Below, one piece after another: positions 1 through 7,738 of a stretch of DNA of 34,497 nucleotides (positions are counted from its first letter, which is position 1; the number at the start of each line of letters is the position of its first letter). A program made the translations under genes and the position numbers. Source of the DNA: Arthrobacter sp. AQ5-05 (GTDB lineage Bacteria > Actinomycetota > Actinomycetes > Actinomycetales > Micrococcaceae); contig NZ_QMKQ01000036.1 of the NCBI RefSeq assembly GCF_003287975.1, forward strand, positions 1 to 34,497, in the 5' to 3' direction. The notes under the pieces were generated by a model that had not been told where the DNA came from, did no database searches, and saw nothing but the letters and a program-made list of their open reading frames with translations.

Positions 1-1
1 G

Positions 2-97
2 CGCCTCCACGGCGAAATCGGATACATCCCACCCGTGGAAGCAGAAACCAATTACTACTCAAACCTGCCCGCCATCAAAACGATGGAACGGGTCTAA
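2..97 (+). CDS. IS3-family transposase (OrfB, DDE integrase), C-terminal 31 residues only
   Basis: This is the open tail of an integrase-core transposase, ending in NYYSNLPAIKTMERV followed by TAA at 95-97. The tail containing HGEIGYIPPVEAE and NYY is typical of the C-terminus of IS3-group OrfB proteins, after the last catalytic Glu. The catalytic part lies outside the window. The stop is 30 bp from the element's edge, as expected for the 3' end of an IS3 element. The same 31 codons recur on the minus strand at 34401-34496. Confidence 0.8.
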   Translation, partial: RLHGEIGYIPPVEAETNYYSNLPAIKTMERV

Positions 98-121
98 TAA
101 ACCCTCCACCAAACCCGGGGC

Positions 122-127
122 TTGACA
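122..127 (+). promoter_or_regulatory. Outward-facing consensus -35 hexamer at the IS3 edge
   Basis: The last six bases of the IS are TTGACA, a perfect sigma-70-type -35 box directed out of the element. No convincing -10 box lies 16-18 bp downstream here (CCGCAG at 145-150), so this junction may not make an active hybrid promoter. The opposite copy carries the same hexamer at 34371-34376 on the minus strand. Confidence 0.4.
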
Positions 128-1981
128 ATCCCCACCTATTTCTTCCGCAGCACCTTCGAACTCGGCCAAGGCGCCGCGGCGGAGGTCGGCGACATCATTG
201 GCGACGTCATCCACGACGACGCCTTGGCAGTCTGGATCAACGGCACAAAGGTTGCCGGATTCCTTGACGATCGTGCCACCGGCACCAAGAATCAGGAGTA
301 TGCCGGCACCAGCAACGGCGACCCGGTGGCCAATACCTTCCACGCCGATCCCGAGCTTTTGGTGGATGGCACCAACACCGTGGCCATTGCCCTCTACCAG
401 GACCGCGAGACCAGCTCGGACATCTACCTCGATGTCCCCTCGATCCGCCTGGCCAAGGTCGGCGAAACCGTTGCCGCACCACCCACGCGCGTCATCCTGA
501 CACCCACCACCACGCCAGAAACCTCCCAGTCCTTCTCCTGGCTCGCCGGAGACGCCTCGCAGGCCAGCGGCCAGCTGCAGATCCGTCTGGCCGCAGGTGG
601 CCAAACCCGCAGCGTGGATGCATACCTGGCCGGCACGGTGAACAACAACCCGAAGCCGCACTACTCGGCCACGGTCGAGGGCTTGTCCCCCGCGACCGCC
701 TACAGCTACCGGGTGGGGCTTGAGGGAAGCTGGAGCGAATGGCACGAATTCTCCACCGCCGACCCCAAGTCCAAGGACTTCCAGTTCATCTACTACGGGG
801 ATGCACAGATCGGCCTGGATTCAACCTGGCCAGAGGTCGTGCGCCAGGCCGAGGCCAAGGCACCGAACTCCATCGGCTCTGTCCACGCCGGCGACCTGAT
901 CGACACCGGCAGCAACGAGACCCAGTGGCTCAATTGGTTCTCCGGCATGGCCAAGTCCGCGGCAACCACCAACGTCATGGCCGCCCCCGGAAACCACGAA
1001 TACTCCGGCGACAAGAAGCTTGCCGCATGGAAGGCCAACTTCGAATACCCCCACAACAACCCGGACACCGAGACCATCGGCGCCATGGCGGAGCTCGCCG
1101 AAGGCGACACCGACGTGGCACGCCAGTATGCCGCCTACTTTGCCCACTGGGCCGAGTTCGCTGCCGAGACCGTGTACTTCACCGACTACCAGGACACTCG
1201 CTTCATCACCATCAATGCCACCCGCGACACCGCGTTCCTGACCCCGGACAACCTTCCTGCCTGCGCCGGCACCGAGTGCCCCTCCACCAAGGTCGCCCGC
1301 CTCTGGACCGAATTCCAGGGCGCCTGGCTTGATCACGTGCTGGAAACCAGCGAATCCAAGTGGAACGTCGTCACCTTCCACCAGCCGGTCTTCTCCACCT
1401 CGGCGGGGCGCAACGAGCCGATCCTGCGCGAGGTCTGGGTCCCGGTCTTCGAAAAGCACAACATCGATCTGGTCCTCATGGGCCACGACCACACCTACGC
1501 CCGCGGCTACGTCAATGCCAATGCAACAGACACCGAGGGACTGACCACCGGACCGGTCTACACCGTGGCCAACTCCGGGGCCAAGCACTACAACCTGGAA
1601 ACGGACGGGAAAAACGTCTGGACCAACAACGGCGCCACCCAGGTGCTGCGCGGTGCCGGCGTGACCACCTACCAGGTCATCGACGTCTCCAAGGACAAGA
1701 TGGTCTACCGCTCCTACATTGCCGAGAAAACCTCCAAGGCCACCACCGACCTGCCGGTCGGCGCTCTCTACGACGAGTTCACCATCACCAAGACCGACAA
1801 GGGCTCCAAGTGGGTCACCGAGGCAGGCATGGAGCCTCCCGCCACCCACGCATGCCTGGAGAACCGCTCCGAGAATGCCGGAACCAACAACGGGAAGGGC
1901 GCCGAGAAGCGCAACCCGAACGGCGACTCCACCAGCGGCAACAATGCAAACCGCCCGCTGTGTGCCATCGGGGGCAAGTAG
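128..1981 (+). pseudogene. Secreted calcineurin-like metallophosphoesterase (purple acid phosphatase type), 5' end removed by the IS
   Basis: The family hydrolyses phosphate esters at a two-metal centre outside the cell. Counting from the TTG inside the IS edge (122), the frame gives about 619 residues: the end of an N-terminal beta-sandwich (DDALAVWINGTKVAGF, 1-105), an Fn3-like phosphatase domain (about 120-212), then the catalytic domain with GDAQ (226-229), GDLIDTG (257-263), GNHE (290-293), H420 and GHDH (454-457). All metal-binding motifs are intact. The open frame begins inside a beta-sandwich strand exactly at the IS junction (IPTYFFRSTF), with no signal peptide. Relatives carry roughly another hundred residues and a secretion signal. 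It could be read from TTG 122 but would not be exported. The Asn/Gly-rich tail has no LPXTG motif. Confidence 0.8.
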
Positions 1982-2077
1982 AACCCGCTTGATCCGACTC
2001 GCTGGCCAGCAACTCCCCCATACTCGTGGGAGCCATCGGACCGGCGAACGCCTTCCGCAATAACCACGTAGCAGCTT

Positions 2078-2121
2078 AAGCCAAGGATCGCCCGACCTCA
2101 CGGTCGGGCGATCCTTGGCTT
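2078..2121. terminator. Bidirectional terminator hairpin
   Basis: A perfect 20-bp inverted repeat (2078-2097 and 2102-2121) with a 4-nt loop lies between two convergent genes, the phosphatase ending at 1981 and the HAD hydrolase ending at 2139. The AAG/CTT edges give only short U stretches on either strand. Confidence 0.85.
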
Positions 2122-2138
2122 GTGGGCAATAATCCGCT

Positions 2139-2978
2139 TCAGATAAGCCCGAGCTCTGCGAAAGCCGAGGCGATCCCGTCGCGGCTGGGCGGCGGCGCGG
2201 TGCGGTCGGCCAGGGCCAGCAGACCGGGATGCGAGCCCTCGATGGCAACGCCGATCCCCGCATAGGCAATCATTTCCAGGTCGTTCTCCCCATCACCAAA
2301 TGCAATGGTGTCCCCCTGGCTGATGCCCAGGCGTTCAATGGCCACGGCGACGCCGTCGGCCTTGCTGATGCCCCGCCGGAACAACTCCCCCGTATGGCGG
2401 CCTTCGTCGGCAATGGAGTTCTCGACGACGGCGACATCCTCGCCGATCTCGGCCGCAATGCTTCCCACCGGAAGCGGTGCCTCGAACACGGAGATCTTGG
2501 CGAAGGACGGCGACGCGGGGACCGGCGACAGGGAACCCACGATTGCCGAGGAGCCAGCAGCCCGGCCGTCGGGGCGTTGGTTGAAGTGCGCCTCGACGAT
2601 TTCCCGCAACCGTTCTTCCGCGGCACGGGGAACGTGGAGTGAATCCGGGGATTCCAGGACGTAGACCGCGTCGTGGGCGTCGAGGGCCGCAAGTGTCCGT
2701 GCCGCCATCTCGTCCGGGAACCGGCGGTCCATGAGCACCTCGCCGGCCACCTCAACGTAGGCGCCGGCACTGGCCACCAGTCCGTCGAATCCGGCCTCCA
2801 GGATGTGTGCCGGAAGCATGGAAAGGGGACGCCCGGTGCAGAGCAGGATCTTGTGCCCATCCGCGCGTGCCGTGCGGACCGCTTGCGTGTGGGCTTCCGG
2901 GACCACCCCGTAATCGGCATAGGTGCCGTCGACATCGAGGAAGACGGCGTGAATGGTCTTGGCGGGAGTTTGGGACAT
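2139..2978 (-). CDS. HAD-superfamily hydrolase, Cof type (HAD-IIB)
   Basis: A likely cytosolic sugar-phosphate or nucleotide phosphatase of 279 residues; the substrate cannot be read from the sequence. It shows the nucleophile motif FLDVDGT with D15 and D17, the second motif LLCTGRP near residue 50, a cap region in the middle, and the Mg-binding motif GDGENDLEM followed by AGIGVAIEGSHPG near the C-terminus, the order found in Cof proteins. The length is usual for the family. I chose ATG 2978 (MSQTPAKT); ATG 2987 (MHAMSQ) is in frame and equally possible because neither has a strong Shine-Dalgarno. The frame stays open upstream to 3260, but that extension does not look like protein. It ends at the bidirectional terminator. 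Confidence 0.85.
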   Translation of the reverse strand: MSQTPAKTIHAVFLDVDGTYADYGVVPEAHTQAVRTARADGHKILLCTGRPLSMLPAHILEAGFDGLVASAGAYVEVAGEVLMDRRFPDEMAARTLAALDAHDAVYVLESPDSLHVPRAAEERLREIVEAHFNQRPDGRAAGSSAIVGSLSPVPASPSFAKISVFEAPLPVGSIAAEIGEDVAVVENSIADEGRHTGELFRRGISKADGVAVAIERLGISQGDTIAFGDGENDLEMIAYAGIGVAIEGSHPGLLALADRTAPPPSRDGIASAFAELGLI

Positions 2979-3121
2979 GGCGTGCATATCCACAGACTCT
3001 ACCGGCCTCCGGCGCACGTGTCTCAACCCTCTCGCCCCCGGTCGCTTGCCCGCTTTTCGGCTTGGCAGCGCGGGCTGCGGCGTTACCTGCCGCGGCGTTA
3101 CCGGCCGCGACGCGGCATCAC

Positions 3122-3678
3122 CTACATGGACAAGACATCGGCCCCGTTCTTCGAGCTGAGGCACCGGGCATAGAACTCGATGCGCTCGCGGACCATGCAC
3201 CGGGCGCTGAATTGCGTCTCGGTGGCCGCGCGGCAATCCGCGCGCCGCAGCTCCAGGCACCGGGCCAGGGCCCCGGCCAGTGCCCTGGGGTGTCGCGGAT
3301 GAAGCCGGTGGCCCCGTCCTCCACGATCTCCGGCGCCGCGCCGCGCGGGGTGCTGATTACCGGGGTGCCGGTGGCCATGGCCTCGATCATCACCATCCCG
3401 AAGGGCTCGGACCATTGGATCGGTTTCAGCAGCGCGATCGCGCCGCCCAGCAGCGTGTACTTATCCTGGGGCCCCACCCCGCCCACGCACTCGATGTCCC
3501 CGCCCAGCTCGGGGCCGACCACGTCACGGAAGTACTCCAGCTCCTCGGCGTTTTGCATCTTGGCCGCGATCCGCAGCGGGACCCCGGCCCGGCGCGCGAC
3601 CCGGATCGCCGTGAGCACGCCCTTGTCCGGGTGCATCCGCCCCAGGAAGCAGGCACAGCCTCCGTCCCCGGCTCCCAC
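3122..3678 (-). pseudogene. Remnant of a group 4 glycosyltransferase: N-terminal half missing, frameshifted
   Basis: The frame matches the C-terminal nucleotide-sugar-binding half of a GT4 glycosyltransferase: FLGRMHPDKGV, LLKPIQWSEPFGMVMIEAMATGTPVIST and PEIVEDGATGFIRD, with the conserved E-(x7)-E type signature. No N-terminal acceptor domain is present: the recognisable sequence starts abruptly about 7 bp after the stop codon of the upstream GAF-ANTAR gene. Near 3290-3296 the frame must shift by one base in a C-run (GACACCCCAGG) to continue as ALAGALARCLELRRADC...SARCMVRERIEFYARCL and stop at 3122. Truncation plus frameshift makes function unlikely. A deletion that fused it to its neighbour is the simplest explanation. 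Confidence 0.75.
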
Positions 3679-3684
3679 GGTTGC

Positions 3685-4401
3685 CTAGTCTTCGAAGTGC
3701 GTGCCCACGGGTCGGCTGGTGGTGGAGGCGACGACCGCCTCGGCCACGTGGCGCAGCTTGATGTTCCTGGAGCTGGAGGCCCATTTCAGGATCTCGACCG
3801 CACGTTCCTGGCTGCACTTGTTCTGGCCCATGATGATGCCCACCGCGAGGTCGATGGTGGTGCGGGATTCCAGCGCCAGCCGCAGGTTTTCCTCGTTGTC
3901 TCGGTGCCGGGCCATCCGCACGGCCAGGTTCAGCAGGGCCGAGGCCTGGAGGGCGTATTGCTCCACTTGTTCAACGATGCGCTCATCGAAGGCGTTGGTT
4001 TCCATGGAATAGAGATTGATTGCGGCCGTGTCCTCGGATTCCAGGGTGAACGGCACCGCGAACATTGAACGGACCCCCGTGGCCTTGATCGTCTCGACGT
4101 ATTCGGGCCAGCGGACCTCCCGCTCGATTTCGGGGATGCGTATGGTCCGGTTCAGGCTGCATGCATTCAGGCAAGGACCTTCGCCAAAGTCGTACTGGAT
4201 CTCGTCAAGTTCCTGGGCCAGCGCGCTGTTGCTGGCAACGGTTCCGGCACGCTTGTGCCGGCGCAGGGTGATGCCGCAAAGGGCCGGTCCTTGGCCGTTG
4301 TCCAGCGCGTTCGCGCTCAAATGCGTCAAGGCATTGAGAAACGACTCGAGATCATGCGTTTCAGCCAAGAGGTCCCGAATGAATTCATTGACCGCGGTCA
4401 T
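3685..4401 (-). CDS. GAF-ANTAR domain protein, putative RNA-binding antiterminator
   Basis: 238 residues. The N-terminal part (about 15-160; GEGPCLNA, VRSMFAVPF, AINLYS) fits a GAF sensor fold. The C-terminal part (about 165-225; RTTIDLAVGIIMGQNKCSQERAVEILKWAS) is an ANTAR domain, which in this family binds two-stem-loop RNA and blocks termination. The protein probably couples a small ligand or redox cue to antitermination of unknown transcripts. I chose ATG 4401 (MTAVNEFIRD) because homology starts there; the frame is open to 4536 but the added sequence looks non-coding. AGAAG about 10 nt upstream is a weak ribosome site. The glycosyltransferase remnant follows after 7 bp. Function from family knowledge; target RNAs unknown. 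Confidence 0.85.
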   Translation of the reverse strand: MTAVNEFIRDLLAETHDLESFLNALTHLSANALDNGQGPALCGITLRRHKRAGTVASNSALAQELDEIQYDFGEGPCLNACSLNRTIRIPEIEREVRWPEYVETIKATGVRSMFAVPFTLESEDTAAINLYSMETNAFDERIVEQVEQYALQASALLNLAVRMARHRDNEENLRLALESRTTIDLAVGIIMGQNKCSQERAVEILKWASSSRNIKLRHVAEAVVASTTSRPVGTHFED

Positions 4402-4725
4402 TTCCGTACTTCTAACTCTCGGCGTTGCCCTTCGCCCGGAACCGGGACCCCTGGTCGCGGGGAAACCGTGTGCCTGGAACGACGGCCAACGCTTGGACCC
4501 CAAGCGGGAGGAACAACAGAATTGCCATTTCACCATCTATCCCAAGGCTACTTCCCTTTCGCCGGTTGGCAAGGGGGGCTCCGGCGGAACCCGGGCAACA
4601 GGCTCGCGAAACGGGCCTCCGGGCCGCCGCGCAGCGGCCCGTGTCCCCGCGCTCGGGGAGCGCGACTGCCCCCGGGTCGCGGATTCGGCACTGCTCGATG
4701 CGAAAGACGCGACACCGGCGAGGGC
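4402..4725. other. Gap of 324 bp without a recognised gene
   Basis: Holds the divergent upstream regions of the ANTAR gene (minus) and the small gene at 4726 (plus). I see GC-rich hairpins: CGCTTGG/CCAAGCG near 4491-4508 and GGGCCGC/GCGGCCC near 4620-4640. Neither has the paired hexanucleotide loops expected of an ANTAR target, and I recognise no riboswitch or promoter with confidence. Confidence 0.5.
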
Positions 4726-5025
4726 ATGGGAAGGCCCTGGGAACTCGACTGGATCGACCAGCTGCCGGCCCACGTGGCCAACCGCACCGGAAGGGCGGTC
4801 TTCGACGTGGACCTGCACACCATCGGGAGCGTGAGCGTGGAGGGGTGCCGGGAGTGGCGTTGCTCGGTGGACAAGCTGCCGGACGGCGAATTCATCGGCC
4901 TGCACTTCGTGCGGAAGGAAAGCGGCTGGGCCACCGCGCCGCCGCTTCCGGAAATGTCCTGGCGCAGCGCGGACTCCTCGGAGAAGAACTTCAAGCACAT
5001 CCCGCTGAACCACCCCGAGCCCTGA
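4726..5025 (+). CDS. Small protein of unknown function (99 aa)
   Basis: I do not recognise this family. The frame from ATG 4726 (MGRPWELDWIDQLPAHV) has strongly GC-rich third positions and a mixed, soluble, mildly acidic composition with several Trp and His residues and no signal peptide or membrane segment. GCGAGGG lies about 5-10 nt before the start and could serve as ribosome site. The frame is open far upstream to 4255, but that part overlaps the ANTAR gene on the other strand and looks non-coding. It ends at 5025, 55 bp before the IS30 element. Confidence 0.6.
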   Translation: MGRPWELDWIDQLPAHVANRTGRAVFDVDLHTIGSVSVEGCREWRCSVDKLPDGEFIGLHFVRKESGWATAPPLPEMSWRSADSSEKNFKHIPLNHPEP

Positions 5026-5080
5026 GCACCGCATGGATCCGCGCTGGCGGGAAGCGTGCGCGGGCCCCGTACGCGCAAAG

Positions 5081-5129
5081 CAGTTTGCCCCGACCGGCTT
5101 CGGCGAATTCTAGGAGTCGTTGCAACACC
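5081..5129 (+). repeat. Left long inverted repeat of the IS30 element
   Basis: Composed of an outer 18-bp block (5081-5098), a variable stretch, ATTCTAG (5107-5113) and GTCGTTGCAACACC (5116-5129). The right end repeats the blocks in the same order, with a spacer about 4 bp longer between the outer block and ATTCTAG. Confidence 0.8.
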
Positions 5130-5135
5130 TGGTGG

Positions 5136-5576
5136 CTAGGCTGCCAACAGTAGTCCACGCAGGCGCTCGGTTGGGGTATCCCAGCCGAGCGTTTTGCGTG
5201 GGCGTCCGTTGAGCAGCCTGCTGACCCGTTCGAGTTCCTCGGGGCCGTGGGCGCCGAGGTCGGTGCCCTTGGGGAAGTACTGGCGCAGCAGCCCGTTTGT
5301 GTTCTCGTTGGATCCGCGCTGCCAGGGGCTGGCCGGGTCGCAGAAATAGACGTCCATGTCGGTGGCGATGCTGAAGGCCTTGTGCGTGGCCATCTCGGCG
5401 CCCTGGTCCCAGGTCAGGGACCCCCGGAGCAGCCCGGGCAGCCCGCCCATGGTCTTGATCAGCCCGTCGCGGACGGTGGCGGCGGTGTGGTCGCCCTCGA
5501 GGTGCACGAGCATCACGTAGCGGGTGGTCCGCTCGACCAGGGTCGCGATCGCGGACTGGTTCAGCGTCCCGGCGAT
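5136..5576 (-). CDS. IS30-family transposase, 3' exon (C-terminal 146 aa)
   Basis: After removal of the intron this continues exon 1 in frame: ...EGDL joins IAGTLNQSAIATLVERTTRYVML. It carries the second catalytic Asp (LTWDQGAEM) and the catalytic Glu (SNENTNGLLRQYFPKG) of the IS30 DDE core, then the usual tail RLNGRPRKTLGWDTP and stop TAG at 5136-5138. The exon length (147 codons with stop) keeps phase with the 397 codons of exon 1, giving a 543-residue product. Without splicing this half would be made only from an internal start such as ATG 5516 and would lack the first catalytic Asp. Confidence 0.9.
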   Translation of the reverse strand: MAGTLNQSAIATLVERTTRYVMLVHLEGDHTAATVRDGLIKTMGGLPGLLRGSLTWDQGAEMATHKAFSIATDMDVYFCDPASPWQRGSNENTNGLLRQYFPKGTDLGAHGPEELERVSRLLNGRPRKTLGWDTPTERLRGLLLAA

Positions 5577-5639
5577 GTAGGGTCGGGCCGGAGCGCGACA
5601 CCGGGATTGCTCCCGGCTCGTTTCTCCGACCCGCCCTCC

Positions 5640-5675
5640 GCACCGGACGTGCGACTCTCATCGCATCCGGCGCTC
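5640..5675 (-). ncRNA. Group II intron domain V
   Basis: On the minus strand the segment starts GAGCGCCGGATGCGATGA and closes with GTCGCACGTCCGGTGC, pairing as the short domain V hairpin with a GAGA-type tetraloop and the AGC-like catalytic base (GAGC...GGTGC). It lies directly after the maturase stop (5689), the normal order: domain IV with ORF, then V, then VI. Confidence 0.9.
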
Positions 5676-5688
5676 CACGGATAGCCAC

Positions 5689-7128
5689 TCAGGCCATGCT
5701 GGCCGCCCACGGCGTCGGGATATTGTGCGCCCGCCACCGATACCGGGTGACCGGTACCGTCGCGGTGTCGAACATCGTGATTCCCTCGGCCTGCGGCTGG
5801 TTTCCGGGCCTTCCTGTCAGAAAGCGCCGGAACAGTTCCCGCCATGTAATGCCGGGGTGTCGTTTGCGGATCCATTGGGTCACCCGATGCCAAATAAACG
5901 CATCAAGGTAGCCGAAGGTCGCCTTGGATACCCCATGGCGGAAATAGTTGCACCAGCCACGCACGACCGCGTTCAGGCGGCCGAGCAGGACGTCCAACGA
6001 AGGATGCTTCGCTCGACGTGTCAGTGCCCGCACCTTCCCGAGAATCGTCAACAAGGACTTCTTCGACGGGTAGGTGTAGACACTCATCTTTTGGGTTCCG
6101 TTCTTCAGTCTTCGCTGGATGTGAAAACCAAGAAAGTCGAACCCCTCATCAACATGGCATACCCGGGACTTGGGCACGGAGATCTTCAACCCCAACGGGG
6201 CAATGACCTCCGCAACCTCATCCCAGAGGGCCTCCGCATGGGCTTGGGTGCCAAGGACCATGATCACAAAATCATCCGCGTAGCGGATGATTCGGTACGT
6301 GGCCCCGCCCCGTTTCCGGTGGGCTTCCCTGCGATACGGGGTGCCATGGGCATCCCATTTGTCGCAGAAATGCTTGTCCAAGACCGTCAAGGCGATATTG
6401 GCCAGAAGCGGGGAAATGATCCCTCCCTGCGGGGTCCCGGTGTTGGATTTTCGGATCTTCCCCTCGGCGGACATGATGCCCGCCTTGAGGAACTTCCCGA
6501 TCAGGCTCAGCACGCGCTTGTCCGTGACGCGCTTACGCACCTCGGCGATGACCGCCGAGTGCTTAAGCTCGTCAAAACACGCCTCAATATCTGCCTCGAA
6601 CACCCAGTGGTAATTGCGGGTGGCCATGGCATGAATTTCGGCTATCGCATCCTGCGCCCGACGCTTCGGACGGAAACCGTAACTGACCGGTTTGAAGTCC
6701 GCCTCGAAGATCGGTTCCAACACCAACGCCAGAGATGCCTGAACCACCCGGTCCCTTGCAGTGGGGATGCCAAGGCGGCGGAGTTTCGTGCTGTTCGGCT
6801 TGGGAATCAAACGTTCCCTCACCGGCAACGGGACAAAGGCCCGAGACTTCAGTAGCTCCCTGACCTCCTCCAGAAACTCCACGCTTTCGGCACCAACACC
6901 GATCAGGGCCGGAATGCGCCGGTCAACACCGGCAGTTCGGGCACCCTTGTTTCCCTTGACCCGGCCCCACGCAACGGTGAGGAAATCCCGGTCATGGACG
7001 AGGTTGAACACATCGTCAAAAAGACGGTCAGGATCGCTGACCGCCCAATGGTGCAGTTTCGTCTGCATCGCACGTACCCGCAGGCTCGCCTCATCGAAGT
7101 CGAGCCATCGCGGTTCACCGGTATTCAC
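5689..7128 (-). CDS. ltrA: Group II intron-encoded reverse transcriptase/maturase
   Basis: 479 residues. The protein helps fold and splice its intron and copies it into DNA at new sites. Reverse transcriptase motifs are in order: LGIPTARDRVVQ near 119, GFRPKRRAQDAI near 151, GTPQGGIISPLLANI (231-245), and the catalytic RYADDFVIM with YADD at 283-286. A maturase (domain X) region follows, with GWCNYFRHGVSKATF. No HNH endonuclease zinc-finger (CxxC pairs) is visible at the C-terminus, so mobility would rely on other primers. I chose GTG 7128: GGAGG lies 5 nt before it, whereas the in-frame TTG at 7131 is only 2 nt from GGAGG. The frame is intact, so the intron may be active. Confidence 0.93.
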   Translation of the reverse strand: MNTGEPRWLDFDEASLRVRAMQTKLHHWAVSDPDRLFDDVFNLVHDRDFLTVAWGRVKGNKGARTAGVDRRIPALIGVGAESVEFLEEVRELLKSRAFVPLPVRERLIPKPNSTKLRRLGIPTARDRVVQASLALVLEPIFEADFKPVSYGFRPKRRAQDAIAEIHAMATRNYHWVFEADIEACFDELKHSAVIAEVRKRVTDKRVLSLIGKFLKAGIMSAEGKIRKSNTGTPQGGIISPLLANIALTVLDKHFCDKWDAHGTPYRREAHRKRGGATYRIIRYADDFVIMVLGTQAHAEALWDEVAEVIAPLGLKISVPKSRVCHVDEGFDFLGFHIQRRLKNGTQKMSVYTYPSKKSLLTILGKVRALTRRAKHPSLDVLLGRLNAVVRGWCNYFRHGVSKATFGYLDAFIWHRVTQWIRKRHPGITWRELFRRFLTGRPGNQPQAEGITMFDTATVPVTRYRWRAHNIPTPWAASMA

Positions 7129-7493
7129 CAATGCCTCCGTTCCTTGCAGTAGCTACTGCGTCATATCCGCTGGGGCCCTTCGCCATGTACGAGGCTTTCC
7201 CCCGTTCGGACTACTACGGCCCCTCCGCCCCATCGTGCGCCGATCGGCGGACAACACGCCCACCCGAAACCATGGCCCTGGATGGGCCCACGATCACGGG
7301 AGATGCACGATGGTTCCCACGTTCACTGTTTACCGATTGGCTGGTTAGGTGCCCAGCTATGCCCCTGCGATATCGCCACGGCTACGCCGCAGGCCTTCAC
7401 CGTGGCCTCGAATGCCAACGATCTTAACCGGCATCCGAGTTCCCACCCCGTAATGAGGGGGTGGTGCGCATCGCAGGCCAGCCCATATCCACC

Positions 7494-7500
7494 GAATTTG
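7494..7500 (-). other. Candidate exon-binding site 1 (EBS1) of the intron
   Basis: CAAATTC on the minus strand, about 240 nt into the intron, can pair with the last seven bases of exon 1 (GGATTTG) with a single G-U pair. Its position agrees with where EBS1 usually lies in domain I. I did not find a convincing EBS2. Confidence 0.45.
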
Positions 7501-7738
7501 AGCTGGCGGGAGACTTGAGAAGCTTTTAGCACTGGTTCCTCTCGTACACCTTCCTGCCTTGCTTGCCGGACCCGACCCATTCGGTAGTGCTGGTCCGTCC
7601 CGGCGTTGTCGGGGCTGCTTTCCGCCCTTCCCGGTGTTTCCTCGGGTTAGACTGCCCCCAGCTTCGTCATGCTGCTGCGACAGCACAACGGCGAAGGTCT
7701 TCCACCTCCGCTCGGTAAAACAGCGCCTCGTGGCGCAC

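Larger units (their letters stand above)
1..127 (+). mobile_element. Right (3') end of an IS3-family insertion sequence, cut by the window edge
   Basis: The first 127 bases are the exact reverse complement of the last 127 (34371-34497). Identity stops at base 128, which fixes the element's edge. The edge ends in ...CTTGACA, so the element carries the 5'-TG...CA-3' termini usual for IS3-family elements. The rest of the element lies outside the window. No target duplication can be checked because the other end is missing. Confidence 0.85.
5577..7738 (-). mobile_element. Group II intron (2162 bp) inside the transposase gene
   Basis: Read on the minus strand, the intron begins GTGCGCC right after the TTG codon of EGDL and ends ...CCCTAC before ATC GCC. 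GUGCG at the 5' end and AY at the 3' end are the bacterial group II boundary signals. Joining the exons restores a conserved IS30 motif with no base gained or lost. Inside are about 600 nt of 5' structure, the maturase gene, a classical domain V (5640-5675) and a domain VI hairpin (5577-5632). The intron lies on the transposase sense strand, so transposase transcripts can splice it. I could not assign the structural class from sequence alone. Confidence 0.93.

Noticed and set aside
821-2269. 482-codon open frame on the minus strand across the phosphatase gene
   Set aside because: It mirrors the phosphatase codons (Val/Gly/Asp-rich shadow) and crosses the terminator at 2078-2121; no domain and no ribosome site.
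4402-4725. A riboswitch or ANTAR-type RNA upstream of the small gene
   Set aside because: Hairpins are present but I could not match the dual hexaloop or any riboswitch core.
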